This document shows, one piece after another, positions 27,267-39,000 of a stretch of 64,000 nucleotides of DNA. The stretch is from Bacteroidota bacterium (GTDB lineage: Bacteria; Bacteroidota; Bacteroidia; AKYH767-A; 2013-40CM-41-45), in NCBI GenBank assembly GCA_016713765.1, contig JADJON010000001.1, positions 1,302,001-1,366,000 of the forward strand, given 5' to 3'. The notes beneath the pieces are model-generated. The model was not told the origin of the DNA. It saw nothing but the letters and a program-made list of their open reading frames with translations, and made no database searches. A program made the translations under genes and the position numbers. Within the stretch, counting starts at the first letter, position 1; every line of letters begins with the position of its first letter.

Positions 27267-27296
27267 CCTGCCTGCCGACGCTTTAGCGCAGGCAGG
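27267..27296. repeat. REP-like palindrome
   Basis: CCTGCCTGCC, GCTTTAGC core, GGCAGG; the ends pair. It is near-identical to the copy at 29557-29586, including the following GAAACCCGAAAC. Confidence 0.8.
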
Positions 27297-27511
27297 AAAC
27301 CCGAAACAATGACCGTCAATCAGGAGCGACACGCGCGTGCCCTCCTCACCACCCGTCCCGTGCTCGCTCGTCATGGAACGTCGTGTACGTTCATCAGCAA
27401 TCCTGTCTGACGAGCTCGCCCGGGGCTAGCTTACAACGCCACTGAAGCCGATCACCGGTCACCGGTCTGGCTTCATTGTCATGGGCCACAGGTAGGGGGA
27501 ACTATAATTAC

Positions 27512-27576
27512 GCCCCTCCGGGGCTGTGAATTGGAATAGAAGGACATCGTCAAAGATTTTGGACCCCTCCGGGGTC
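27512..27576. repeat. Pair of GC-rich palindromes
   Basis: GCCCCTCCGGGGC at 27512-27524 and GACCCCTCCGGGGTC at 27562-27576 are two near-copies of a perfect short palindrome around CTCCGG, 50 nt apart. They look like a small intergenic repeat family. They are too short for the usual terminators and have no T-run. Confidence 0.6.
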
Positions 27577-27655
27577 GTACGAACTTCCGGTTTTATTTTT
27601 CTAAAAATCACAAATCACAAATCACTAATCACTAATCTCCATTCTCCATTCTCCC

Positions 27656-27686
27656 TTGCATACCTCCCTATCCCTTCCTACCTTGA
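27656..27686 (+). promoter_or_regulatory. Promoter candidate for the Wzi-like gene
   Basis: TTG at 27656-27658 and TACCTTGA at 27679-27686 are 20 nt apart, close to the Bacteroidota consensus. The transcript would start at or just before the ATG at 27691, giving an almost leaderless mRNA. This is by-eye evidence only. Confidence 0.35.
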
Positions 27687-27690
27687 TCGC

Positions 27691-29373
27691 ATGCTGCGAC
27701 TATTGTTAGTGCTCATGATCGCGACCGGTCTGTCGGCCCGCGCGCAGGAAGTCTACGTGCACGTTTCGAATACCGATCTCTATACCTACATCGACGAACT
27801 GGCCAATGCCGGCATCTCGGAACTGAACTCGGCGGTTAAACCGTATAGCCGGACGTTCATCGCTTCGGTGCTATCGGAAGCGGATCGCCGGAGAAGCGAA
27901 TTGAATGCGCGACAGCAGCAAGAATTGGATTTCTATCTGCGGGATTTTAGGAAAGAACTCCAGGCCTACCGTAACCCGAACGAAACCCGCAACGGCCACG
28001 ACCGTGAAATGAACCTGGCCGGCAAGCGGCTGGGCAACTACCAGGGACGGGAGACCCGACTCGATTTGTTCTACTACCAGGATTCGCTGTTCACCTTTAC
28101 CGTCAACCCGATCCTGGGCGGCGAACTGTTCAGCAACGACTCCGGTTCGTTCCGGAAGATCTGGAACGGAGGAGAGGCCTGGGGATACATCGGGCCGTAC
28201 ACCGGTTTCTATTTCAGCCTGCGCGACAACCGCGAGTCCCGGCGACTGAGCGACCCCTTGTACCTGAACCAGTACCCGGCATCTAACTACAAACCCGATT
28301 CCGACGGCGGCGGTGATTTTGACGAAGTGCGCGGTGGCTTCATGATGAGTTGGAAGTGGGGGAGTGTGGGCTTGTTGAAAGACAACCCCGTCTGGGGCGA
28401 CAACTACCATGGCGCGAACATCCTGTCGGACCACGTGCCCAGCTACGCCCACATCCGCCTCCACATGAAGCCGACGCGCTGGTTCGACTTCAACTACCTC
28501 CACGGCTGGCTGGTTTCCGACGCCATCGACAGCGCCAGGATCTACCCGCAGGGAATCAGCAACCGCATTGTGTACCGGCAGAAGTTCGTTGCCGCCAACC
28601 TGTTCACCTTCACTCCCTGGAAACGGTTCAACTTTTCTTTCGGAAACTCGATCGTCTACGGCGACCAGCCCGTCCATCCGGTCATGCTGATCCCGTTCCT
28701 GTTCTATAAGAGCGTCGACCACTGGCTGACGTCCACCGGCAGTAATTTCCTCGGCCAGAATTCGCAGCTCTTCTTCAACATCAGTTCCCGGAACATCCGC
28801 AACCTGCACCTGTACAGTTCGCTCTTCATCGACGAGCTGAGCCTGAGCAATGCCCTCGACGAAGACAAATCCTCGAACATCTTTTCGGCCAAGATCGGCG
28901 CCCGGATGAGCAATTTCCTGGTGAAGAATCTGTTCCTCACCGGCGAGTATACCCGGAGCAATCCGATCACTTACCGGCATTATATCCCGACCGCGTCCTT
29001 TTCATCAAATAGTTTTAACATGGGACACTACCTCGGCGACAACGCCCAGGAGGTCTACCTGGCGGTAGGGTATAAGCCGGTAGCGCGGTTATGGGTGGAG
29101 GCCTCCTGGAGCATCGCCCAAAAAGGGCAGGAGTATCCGTACGACGGTCGTTCAAGCGGATTCAACGGGAAGGGGCTTCCCTTCATCGACCGGGTCTTCT
29201 GGCAAGCCGAAGAGATCGGGCTCCAGGCCCGCTACCAGGTCATCAACGACGGCTGGGTCTTCGCCCGCTTCCTCAGCAGCGACCACCACGGAGCCATGGT
29301 CGATACCTACACCATGCCTTGGTTCCGCGGGGAGCTCAGCACGCTGAGCTTCGGAGCAAACTTCGGTTTTTGA
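27691..29373 (+). CDS. Wzi-type capsule assembly outer-membrane protein
   Basis: 560 aa from ATG 27691. I chose this start because it opens a clean signal peptide (MLRLLLVLMIATGLSARAQ). The in-frame extension back to 27526 is low-complexity repeat DNA. The mature part begins VYVHVSNTDLYTYIDELANAG, the helical plug-like opening of PF14052 'capsule assembly Wzi' proteins. A long series of amphipathic beta strands follows, with Trp/Tyr/Phe girdles (GGEAWGYIGPYTGFYFSLRD, WKRFNFSFGNSIVYG), ending in the aromatic C-terminal residue of an outer-membrane barrel (SFGANFGF). It probably helps retain or organise the surface polysaccharide made by the upstream locus. Confidence 0.87.
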   Translation: MLRLLLVLMIATGLSARAQEVYVHVSNTDLYTYIDELANAGISELNSAVKPYSRTFIASVLSEADRRRSELNARQQQELDFYLRDFRKELQAYRNPNETRNGHDREMNLAGKRLGNYQGRETRLDLFYYQDSLFTFTVNPILGGELFSNDSGSFRKIWNGGEAWGYIGPYTGFYFSLRDNRESRRLSDPLYLNQYPASNYKPDSDGGGDFDEVRGGFMMSWKWGSVGLLKDNPVWGDNYHGANILSDHVPSYAHIRLHMKPTRWFDFNYLHGWLVSDAIDSARIYPQGISNRIVYRQKFVAANLFTFTPWKRFNFSFGNSIVYGDQPVHPVMLIPFLFYKSVDHWLTSTGSNFLGQNSQLFFNISSRNIRNLHLYSSLFIDELSLSNALDEDKSSNIFSAKIGARMSNFLVKNLFLTGEYTRSNPITYRHYIPTASFSSNSFNMGHYLGDNAQEVYLAVGYKPVARLWVEASWSIAQKGQEYPYDGRSSGFNGKGLPFIDRVFWQAEEIGLQARYQVINDGWVFARFLSSDHHGAMVDTYTMPWFRGELSTLSFGANFGF

Positions 29374-29397
29374 AGGGTAAATAGTTTCGCGTTTCCG

Positions 29398-29620
29398 GTT
29401 TCGTGTTTCGCGTTATTCAACCAACCAGAAACCGGAAACCAGAAACCCGTAACTTTTTCTCGTCCCTCGTCCCGCGTCCCTCGTCCCGGCACGATCCTTG
29501 CAACCCGCCACAACAACCGCGCCGTTTATCTTTTTTTTCATTTAACCCGGAACTCGCCTGCCTGCCGAAGCTTTAGCGCAGGCAGGAAACCCGAAACTCG
29601 GAACCAGGAACCCTCGCGTC
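29398..29620. repeat. Low-complexity intergenic repeats with a REP-like palindrome
   Basis: Contains GTTTC(C/G)GGTTTCGTG words, GAAACCAGAAACC-type words, a GTCCCTCGTCCC run (29461-29487) related to the 59-bp array, and a REP-like palindrome at 29557-29586 followed by GAAACCCGAAAC. No gene is visible from 29374 to 30014. Confidence 0.7.
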
Positions 29621-29777
29621 GTTCACCACGCTTTTCCCGCCATTGGCCAAAATGGATAGGATTTAATTACAAGCCGGTCTTGTAATCGTCCCGCTTATTT
29701 CTTAATATTCGGAATTGAAAATGCGCTGAAAAGCAAGCCTGCTGCGGGTTTCGTTAACACATGTTGATAAATCAGGC

Positions 29778-29808
29778 TTGGGAAAGTGTCAGAAAAAAAT
29801 CATCTTTG
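29778..29808 (+). promoter_or_regulatory. Bacteroidota-type promoter candidate upstream of the 4068-aa gene
   Basis: TTG at 29778-29780 and CATCTTTG at 29801-29808, 20 nt apart, match TTTG-N19/20-TAnnTTTG except at the first base of the second box. The predicted start near 29815 gives a leader of about 200 nt that includes the hairpin at 29921. Confidence 0.45.
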
Positions 29809-29920
29809 ATTCGTCCGTAGCATCAACCTGCGGACGAATGGGGAACACAGAATAAACTCAAGCTGCGTGAAACACTTCTACCCGACGTGTAATCGGTCTT
29901 GTCATCATCTGCTCAACGCG

Positions 29921-29955
29921 AATGCAGCGTCGTGCCTTGGCACCGCTGCATTTTT
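29921..29955 (+). terminator. Terminator-like hairpin in the leader of the 4068-aa gene
   Basis: AATGCAGCG (29921-29929) pairs with CGCTGCATT (29944-29952), and the stem is extended inward by GTGCC/GGCAC. The descending arm runs into TTTTT. No gene lies directly upstream, so it would end a transcript of about 140 nt (attenuator or small RNA) or stabilise a 5' leader. The start codon is 59 nt further on. Confidence 0.6.
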
Positions 29956-30014
29956 CATTATAACTACCCGCTAATTCATCAACCCAAACCAATAATTAAC
30001 TAACACACACCAAC

Positions 30015-33000
30015 ATGGAAAACAAAGTCTACTTTGTCCCAGGGTTCTACCGTTGGTTGCGTGCGCTCTGTCTGACAGGACTGTTCATCACAGGCTTGTC
30101 GCTGACATCTACGGCGCAGGTAACAACCAACTCGGGATCCGGCCTGGCTCCGTCGTATTCGGATCTGGCCACGGCGATTACGGCGTTGAACGGCGCGACG
30201 ATCTCGTCGCCTGTCGTCATTACGCTGACCGCCAACGAAACGGCTCCTGCCGGCGGTTATTCGATCACCGCGCAGGGTTCGTCCGCGAACACGATCACCA
30301 TCGATGGTGGCGGGTTCACCATCACGGCGAACGGAACGCTGACGGCCGGCGCGCTTAACGACGCTCTCATCAAGCTCGTAGGTGCCGACTTCGTCACAAT
30401 TCAAAACTTCGTGATGCAGGAGAATCCGGCCAACACGACCACCACCGCCGCGTCGAACAACATGACGGAATGGGGCGTGGCCCTGTTGTATGCGTCTACC
30501 ACAAATGGAGCCAGCAGCAACACCATTCAGAATAACACCATTTCCCTTAGCCGGCTTTACCAGAATTCTTTCGGTATCTACGCTAACGCGACCCATTCGG
30601 CTTCCGCTCCGTCCACTTCGGCTACGGCGACTGGTGCAGCAGGTGCGCACGACTCCCTCCGGGTTTATACTAACAATATCAGCAACGTCAACAATGGAAT
30701 TGTTGTAGTTGGACCGACCGCTGCTGCTGATCAGGCGGACTATGTCGACATCGGCGGATCTTCCGCCGGAACCGGTAACACCATTTCCAATTACGGGAAT
30801 ACCGGTACTTTTTCCAGTTATGCCAACGTTTCGGGAACAGTATATGGTATCCTGGTTCGGAATACCCGGAACATAAACGTTCAATATAACTCCATTACGA
30901 GTTCCAATACGACGGGTGCCTTGACCTCCTCAGGTACTTTGCGTGGTATCTATGTTCCTTCTTTCAGTGTTGCTCCAACCGGAACAAACAGTCAGGTAAT
31001 CAGCAATAACACGATTTCGGTAACAACTGGCGTTGCTACCGGGACATTGCATGGTATTTCCGTTGAAACAACAACCGGTAATGCCACCACAAGCCTGACC
31101 ATTAACACCAATACTTTCCAGAACTGCGGCCACAATGTGGCTTCTCCTTCGGGCACGACCATCTTTATCATCAGTGCGATGGCTAACCTGAACACCACTA
31201 TAAATAATAACGTGTTCAGCAACCTGTCAACCCCCTCCACCGGCAGTGTAACCTTTATCTCAAACAGCATTACGATCCCGGCCAATGGTACGCAGACGAT
31301 CCAGGCGAATGCCATCAACACGGCATTCAATAAGACAGGAGCGGGCGGTACCGTTACTTTCTTTACATCCGGCGCCTCAACTGTGGCGGCTACTGTCACT
31401 ATCCTTCACCGTAACAATAACTTTTCGAATGTCACGGTTACAGGGGCTACCACGATCACAGGCTGGAACAACACCGATGGTCTATCCACTAGCCTCAACA
31501 ACAAAACCTACCAGAATAACACGTTCTCGAACATAACCGGAGGTACCAGTGCCATCACCATCATGAACCTGAATTATGGTGGAACGGGCGGTGGTAATGG
31601 AAACGTTGTTCAAGGAAACGTCATTTCGAACATTACCGGTCAGGGTGCGATAACGGGTATTACCCATTCCAGCAGCACCACTGGCGGTGTAGTGTCCTTT
31701 TTCGGAAATACTATTACCGGCCTTAGTTCTACCGGAACAGGTGGTTCGGTGACGGCACTTGCTTCCAGCAGCGCTACCAGCCACGTTTATTCCAACGTGA
31801 TCGGCGACCTTTCTTCGACCGGCTCTGCCAGCACGGTGACAGGTATCAGCATTTCTTCAGCCACGGCTTCGAATATTTATAAGAACAAAGTCTACGGGTT
31901 GACTTCGAATGGTGCCAGTGGCATCGCTAACGGTATCACGGTCTCTGCCGGTACTACGTCCAATATCTATAACAACATCGTAGGTAACCTGTCGGCTCCC
32001 ACGGCCAGCCTTGCTAATGCAATTAACGGTATCAACATTACCGGTGGTACGACAGTCAACGCCTACTACAATACAGTGTATTTTAGTGCTAGCAGTTCGG
32101 GTGCCAACTTCGGTACTACTGCTTTATTCGCGAATACTACCCCTACGGTAACACTTCGCAACAACTTGCTGCATAACGCTTCAAGTGCGAATGGTACAGG
32201 CTTGGCTGTTGCCTATCGCCGGTCCGGCACCACGTTGACCTCTTATGGTTCAGCCTCCAACAATAACGACTTTGTCGCAGCTACCATTTACTATGACGGT
32301 ACCGCTTCCTATAGCTGGAGCGGCTACCAGGCCCTGGTGGCTACCCGCGACGCTGCTTCTGTCAACTGGACTCCGGTGTACCTGAGCCTGGTTGGTAACA
32401 GCGCCAACTTCCTCCACATCGATCCGGCTGTGGCCACCCTGCTCGAATCGGGTGCGGTGAACATCACCACTCCCGCGATCACGGACGACTATGATGCAAA
32501 CATCCGCCAGGGTAATGGTGGTTACGGCGGAAGCGGCACGGCCCCCGATATCGGCGCCGACGAATTCGAAGGCACCCCCCCGGCGCTTTGTGCTGGTGTA
32601 CCAAGTGCGGGTACTGCCACCCATAGCCCGGCTTTTGCCTGCGGTTCCGGTTCGACCAACCTGTCGGTCAACGACCCGAACCTGAGCCTCGGCGTAACCA
32701 TCCAGTGGTACGTTTCCACCACCTCCGGTGGTCCTTACACCCCGGTAGCCGGCGGCAACTCCGCCAACGCTTCCAGCGGTGCGGTAACGGCTACCTCTTA
32801 TTTTGTGGCTTCCTTCAAGTGTAGCTATACCGGTGATTCCATCCTTTCAAACGAAGTGACCTACACGGTATACCCGGCCGCTTCGGTCAGCGTATCGCCG
32901 ACCTCCGGTAACTATTGCGCAGGAAGCACCCCGGTAGCCCTGGCGGCTTCCGGTGGTTCGACCTATGCCTGGTCTCCTGCCACCGGTCTTAATGCGACCA

Positions 33001-36000
33001 CCGGCGCGACCGTGAACGCTTCGCCTACCGCCAACACTACCTATACGGTGACCGGTACCGATGCCAACGGTTGTACGGCTACGGCCACTGCTGCTGTCAC
33101 GTATTCGCTCAACCTGACCTCCCTGACCGCAACCGCGACGCCTTCGTCGATCTGTAGCGGCGGCACCTCGGTGTTGAACGCAACGGCCACCACACCGGCA
33201 CTGGGAACTTACACCCAGTCCACCGGCACTTACGCCCTCGAAGCCTGCGGTTCCAACGCAGGTCCGACGGGTGATGATGCGGTGATGGCGGCAACCGCAA
33301 TCGGATTCACCTTCAACTATTTCGGCGTGAACTACACCCAGTTCACGATCAGCACCAACGGTAACATCCAGTTGGGTGACGGATCCGGTACTACCAACAA
33401 CCCGGCTTATTCGACCGCTTATACGGACGTGGCCATGCCGAATACTGGTGTGCCGAACAACATGATCGCGTTTGCTTGGGATGACTGGCTGGTAGGCGCC
33501 GGTGAAATCACCTACGGCTTGACCGGAACGGCTCCCTTCCGCAAACTGGTTGTTTGCTTCAACTCTTCAGGTCGTGGCGGCGGCGTAGCCGATAACTTCA
33601 ACGGCCAGGTAGTAATTGAAGAGACCACCAACATCGTGCGTATTGTAACCACGAACAAGAGCGTCTCCACCAACACCGCGACACAGGGTATCGAGAACCA
33701 GGGCGGCACCGTTGCCTATCCGGTCACCGGCCGCAACAGCGTGGCCTGGTCCGCTACCAACGACATGCAGGTGTTCACCCCGAACGTAATTGCAGTCAGC
33801 AGCTACGCCTGGTCTCCGAGCACCTTCCTGAACAACCCGGCTATTCAGAGCCCGACCGCTTCCGCTGTTTCCGCTACCACTACCTATACGGTGGTGGCCA
33901 CGGCTTCGAACGGTTGTACGTTGTCGGCCACGACTACGCTGACCGCGGGTGACCCGCTGGGCGTATCGGCCGCGGCCGCTCCGGCCACGATCTGTTCCGG
34001 CCAGTCCACTTCGCTCAGCGCGATCGTCACCGGTGGCGGTGCTCCGTTCACCTACGACTGGAGCGACGGCACCGGCACGATCGGTACCACCAATCCGCTG
34101 AGCGTCCTTCCGGCCAGCACCACGACGTTTACCGTTACGGTATCCGATAACTGCGGTGCAACAGCCAGCGCAACGGTGACCGTGACCGTGAACCCCAGCC
34201 CGAGCGTTTCGGTGTCCCCGACTTCTTCTACCTATTGCGGTACCGCTATTCCGCTGACCGCTTCCGGTACGGCTGATACCTATGCCTGGTCACCGGCTGC
34301 CGGTCTGAATGCTACCACCGGTACCTCGGTGAACGCCAGCCCGTCCGCTTCGACGACCTATACCGTAACCGGTACGACCACCGCAAACGGTTGTACCACC
34401 ACGGCAACCGCTACGGTGCTCAAGGGTGTGATCATCCAGAGCGTTACACCGTCGGCCACGCCTTCTACGGTTTGTAACAACGGTACGTCCAACCTGAACG
34501 TGACCGCTGTGGCTGCCCAACCGTTTGTACGCATCACGGAAGTGACCTTCTATGACCAGGGTACCGGTCTAACCAGCCCGTACCCGGCTTGGGTTCCTTC
34601 TACAGGTGTACAAGACTATATCGAAATCACGAACACTTCCATCGTATCCGCAGATATCAGCGGATGGACCTTTGGTGACTATAGCAGTGGTTCGGCTACG
34701 GCCAACCACCCCTATACTTTCCTCCCTGGTACGGTCATTCCTCCGAACAGTGTATTGGTACTCCACATGGGTACCGGCACGGATGATGTAACCAACCGCC
34801 TTTACAACACGGGTGGAACCGGTAACTTCTATTCTTCCGGTACTTCTGGCGGATTTATCCTGAAGAATGGTTCAACTTTCGTGGATGTAGTGAGCACCAA
34901 CACCAACACCTTCAACGTGGCACTCGGTGTGACTGCGACGGAGTGGTCCGGTTCTGGCGCTTCTGCACCTTCAGGAAATGCTGGTTGCGTTCGTACTGCA
35001 GCCAACGATTCCAATACCGGTGCTGACTGGACTGCCTCCAGCACGACAGCACAGACGATTGGCACCTTCAACGCGGGATATAATAACCCGAACAATGGTA
35101 CCATTACCGGATTCGCCTGGTCACCGTCCACCTACCTTGATAACTCTGCTATCCAGACGCCTACGGCCAGCCTCATGACGGCTACTACCACCTACACGGT
35201 GACGGTTACGGAAGCTCTGGGTTGCACCGCTACCGGTACGGTTACTGTAACGGTGGGTGCTCCGCTGGTTGTTTCAGCTTCGGCTACTCCTGGTACGATT
35301 TGTACCGGTAGCTCCTCGAGCCTGAGCGCTTCCGCTTCCGGCGGTGGTGCTCCGTATACTTACGACTGGTCTGACGGAGTCGGCAGCATTGGTACCACCA
35401 ACCCGCTGTCCATCAGCCCGTCCGCTTCCGGTACCTATACGGTAACAGTTACCGATAACTGCGGTGCAACGATGACGGCTACCGCAAGTGTAACGGTGAA
35501 CACCTCACCGACGGTGAGTGTCACCAACAGCAACCCTAACCTCTGCGCTCCGATCGTATCGAGCACGCTGACGGCTTCCGGTGCTGATACCTACGCCTGG
35601 TCTCCGTCTGTCGGTTTGAATGCTACGACCGGTACTACGGTAACGGCCACGCCTTCGGCTACCACGGTTTACACCGTAGTAGGAACCGCTGCCAATGGTT
35701 GTACGGCCTCCGCTACCACGACGGTAGTGAAGGGCGTTGACTTCCTGACGACGACCGCTACGGCTACACCTGCAACGGTTTGCGTGGGTGGATCCAGCCA
35801 ATTGAACGCCGGCGGTACGCTGCCGACTTGTTCAACTTACTACTCGATCGCATCTGCGACCTACGGTCTTCAGCCGACTACCGGCTTCACGGCCCTCGGT
35901 GGCGGCGATGATATCGATCTGGCTACCAGTGTTGCACTGCCGTTCAGCTTTAATTTCTTTGGCACTACGCAGACTACCATCAACTTTGGTTCGAATGGTT

Positions 36001-39000
36001 ATGTCTACTTCGGAGCTGCCAACGGCGGTTCGATTTTGGCTGCCGGTGTGACGAACGGTATTAACTTCAGCGCTGCGGATATGTTGCCGGCTGCCGGTCA
36101 GGTATCCTATGGTACCGTTGGTGTGAGCCCCAACCAGATCTTCGTGATCGACTACAACGCCATGCCGGAATATTCTGGTGGCGGTACCCATACCGGTCAG
36201 ATCCAGATCTTCCAGAATGGAAAAGTTGAAATCCACATTGCGTCTGCTACGTCTTCTACCCGTTCCAAGACCATGGGCTTGCGTAACGCAGCCGGAACGG
36301 ATAACGCGATTCCGACTGGATTCAACAACACTACCTGGACGGTGTCTACCCCGGTTGCCTATGCGTTCACCCAGTGCTTCACCGCGACCATCACCGGTTA
36401 CAACTGGAGCCCTTCGGGCAATCTGGACAATCCTTCACTGGCCAACCCTGTGGCTGATCCGATGTTAGTAAACACCACCTACACAGTGACGATCACCAAC
36501 TCGACCGGTTGCACCGCGACCGCGACGGTTGCTGTAACGGTTGACCCGCTGGTAGTTTCGGCTACTGGTAGCCCGAATCCAGCCTGCGCCGGTTCTTCTT
36601 CCGACCTGACCGCTATTGTTACCGGCGGCGGCTCTCCGTACACCTACGACTGGAGCGACGGCACCGGTTCGATCGGAACGACGAACCCGCTGACCATCGT
36701 CCCGGCCAGCACCACCACCTATACGGTGACCGTATCCGACTTCTGCGGTGCTACGCAATCGGCTACCGTTACGGTTAACGTGGCTGCTCCTCCTTCTGTC
36801 AGTGTAACCAACAGTGCTCCGGGACTTTGCGCCCCGATCACCTCCAGCACGCTTACGGCTTCCGGTGCTGATACATATGTATGGTCGCCTTCGGCCGGCC
36901 TCAACGCCACGACAGGCGCTTCGGTAACGGCAACCCCGCTTGTTGCAACGACCTATACGGTTGTTGGGACGTCTACAGCAACCGGTTGTACGGCAAGTGC
37001 AACCACCACGGTAACTCCGGGTGTTAACTTCACGTCAGTGACCGCCTCGGCAGCACCTTCGAACGTATGTGCTCCTGGAACTACCCAGTTAAGTGTATCG
37101 GCCACTTTGCCGTCCTGTCCTTCCTACTACACGAGTGGAACGACGACGTATGGCCTGCAATCAACTGCCGGTTTCGCCTCCGGACCGTCTGGCGATGATG
37201 GTGAGCTGTTGGTTACCATGCCGTTCTCCATCAACTTCTTCGGTGCGGGCGCAACCAACCAGGTCGATATCGTTACCAACGGTTATGTGGTACTGGGTGG
37301 AGGAATCTCCACGGCTTACACGCCGCAAACGATTCCGAGTGCTACTGCTCCGAACAATGTGATCGCAGCCTTCTGGTGCGACCTGAACGCTGCAGCCGGT
37401 CAGATCACGTACGGTACGGTTGGCATTGCCCCGAACCGGACCTTCGTCATCGACTACAACGCTGTTCCTGAACTCAGCGGTGGTGGTACACACAGTGGCC
37501 AGATCCACATCAAGGAAAGCGGCCGAATTGAGGTACACATCACATCCGTATCTTCTACCCGTACCAAGACACTGGGTGCTGAAAATGCCGGCGGCACCTC
37601 CGCAGTGTCCGATCCGTTGCTGAACAACACGGCTTGGACCACCGCGACGCCGTTCGCTGTTTACATCGACCTTTGTACCACGGCTACGATCTCCTCGTAC
37701 TCCTGGTCACCAGCTGCCGATCTGAACGATCCGAACATCGTGAACCCGGTTGCAACCAACATTTTGGGAACATCGACCTACACGGTGACGGTCACGAATT
37801 CTGCCGGTTGTACCGGTACGGCCTCTGTTACCGTGACGGTTGCTCCGCTTGCCGCTACCGCGGCGGCTTCGCCTGCATCGGTATGTTCGGGTAATCCTGC
37901 CTCGCTGACCGCAACGGTCACCGGTGGTGGCGAACCGTACACGTACGACTGGAGTGATGGTACCGGTTCGATCGGTGCGACCAATCCGTTGACGGTTAAC
38001 CCGGCCACATCGTCCGTTTATACGGTAACGATCACGGACGCTTGTCTGAACACGACCACTGCAACTGTTTCTGTCAGCGTATTGCCTTCTCCGACGGTCA
38101 GTCTCTCCGGTCCTGCCGGAATCTGTACCTCCGGTCCTGCAACCCTGACCGCCTCCGGCACCGCCATCAGCTATGCATGGCCTGGCAATCTGGATCCGAC
38201 GGTTTATACGACCACGGTCTATTTCAGCCCGTCAGCTCAGCCGATTGAAACCAACGTTGGTCCTGGTAACGTAGTTGCCAGCACCACCTTGCCGGCACTT
38301 CCTGCCGGTGCTGTGGTGAACTCCTACACGCTGACCTACAACGGTATCACCGCCCTGACCAACTCCTTCGGTTCTGACGTGAATCTGGGCTTCCAGGGCG
38401 CAGTGACCGCGGCCGCTACGAGCGGTATCGGCTCACCGGCTGCTGCAGGCACCTTCAACTTTGTTCAAACCTACACAGGCGGTGTGAATACCGCCGGTGG
38501 TACGGTCGACCTCCTGTACTGGGATGTCGCTGACGACAATACCGGAACTGCGGAATCTACCTTCCCGACCGGAACCAACGTGGCCAGCCTGGTAATTTCC
38601 TACCAGATTCCGGCCAGCGGCACCAGCTTGGTTGTAACTCCGACCACGACCACCACCTATACGGTGATCGGTACCGGAGCTTCGGGTTGTACCGCTACGG
38701 CGACCTGGACGGTGGTTATTCCTCCGGCCTCGACCACCACGGCTACGGCTACGCCTTCCAACGTTTGCGCTGGCGGATCCAGCCAGTTGAACGCCTCGGC
38801 TACCTACCCGCCTCCTACGGCTCCGACCTATTGTGCTGTAACCAACCAGGGCAGTTCGTGTGTTACCAGCGTGTCCATCAACACCCTGAACAGCACGCCT
38901 CCTGCCTGCGTTTCTCCGTTCTACAACTTCAACGCCCCGACCGGTTCGAACACCACGACCCTGATGCCGGGTTCCACCTACACGTTTAACGTGACCACGG

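Larger units (their letters stand above)
27146..27690. other. Repeat-rich divergent intergenic region
   Basis: 545 nt between the T9SS protein gene (minus) and the Wzi-like gene (plus). It holds an AT-rich run with alternating TAGTAATTAG-like words near 27222-27243, a REP-like palindrome at 27267-27296, two GC-rich palindromes at 27512-27524 and 27562-27576, and a run of near-direct AATCAC(A/T) words near 27606-27640. The Wzi-like frame is open back to 27526, but that stretch reads as repeat DNA and not as protein. Confidence 0.7.

Noticed and set aside
27526..27690. N-terminal extension of the Wzi-like protein
   Set aside because: The stretch is made of intergenic repeat words and would bury the signal peptide that begins at 27691.
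27871..28980. A 369-codon minus-strand frame opposite the Wzi-like gene
   Set aside because: Val/Gln/Glu-rich translation without recognisable features; the + strand frame has a signal peptide, barrel strands and an aromatic C-terminus.
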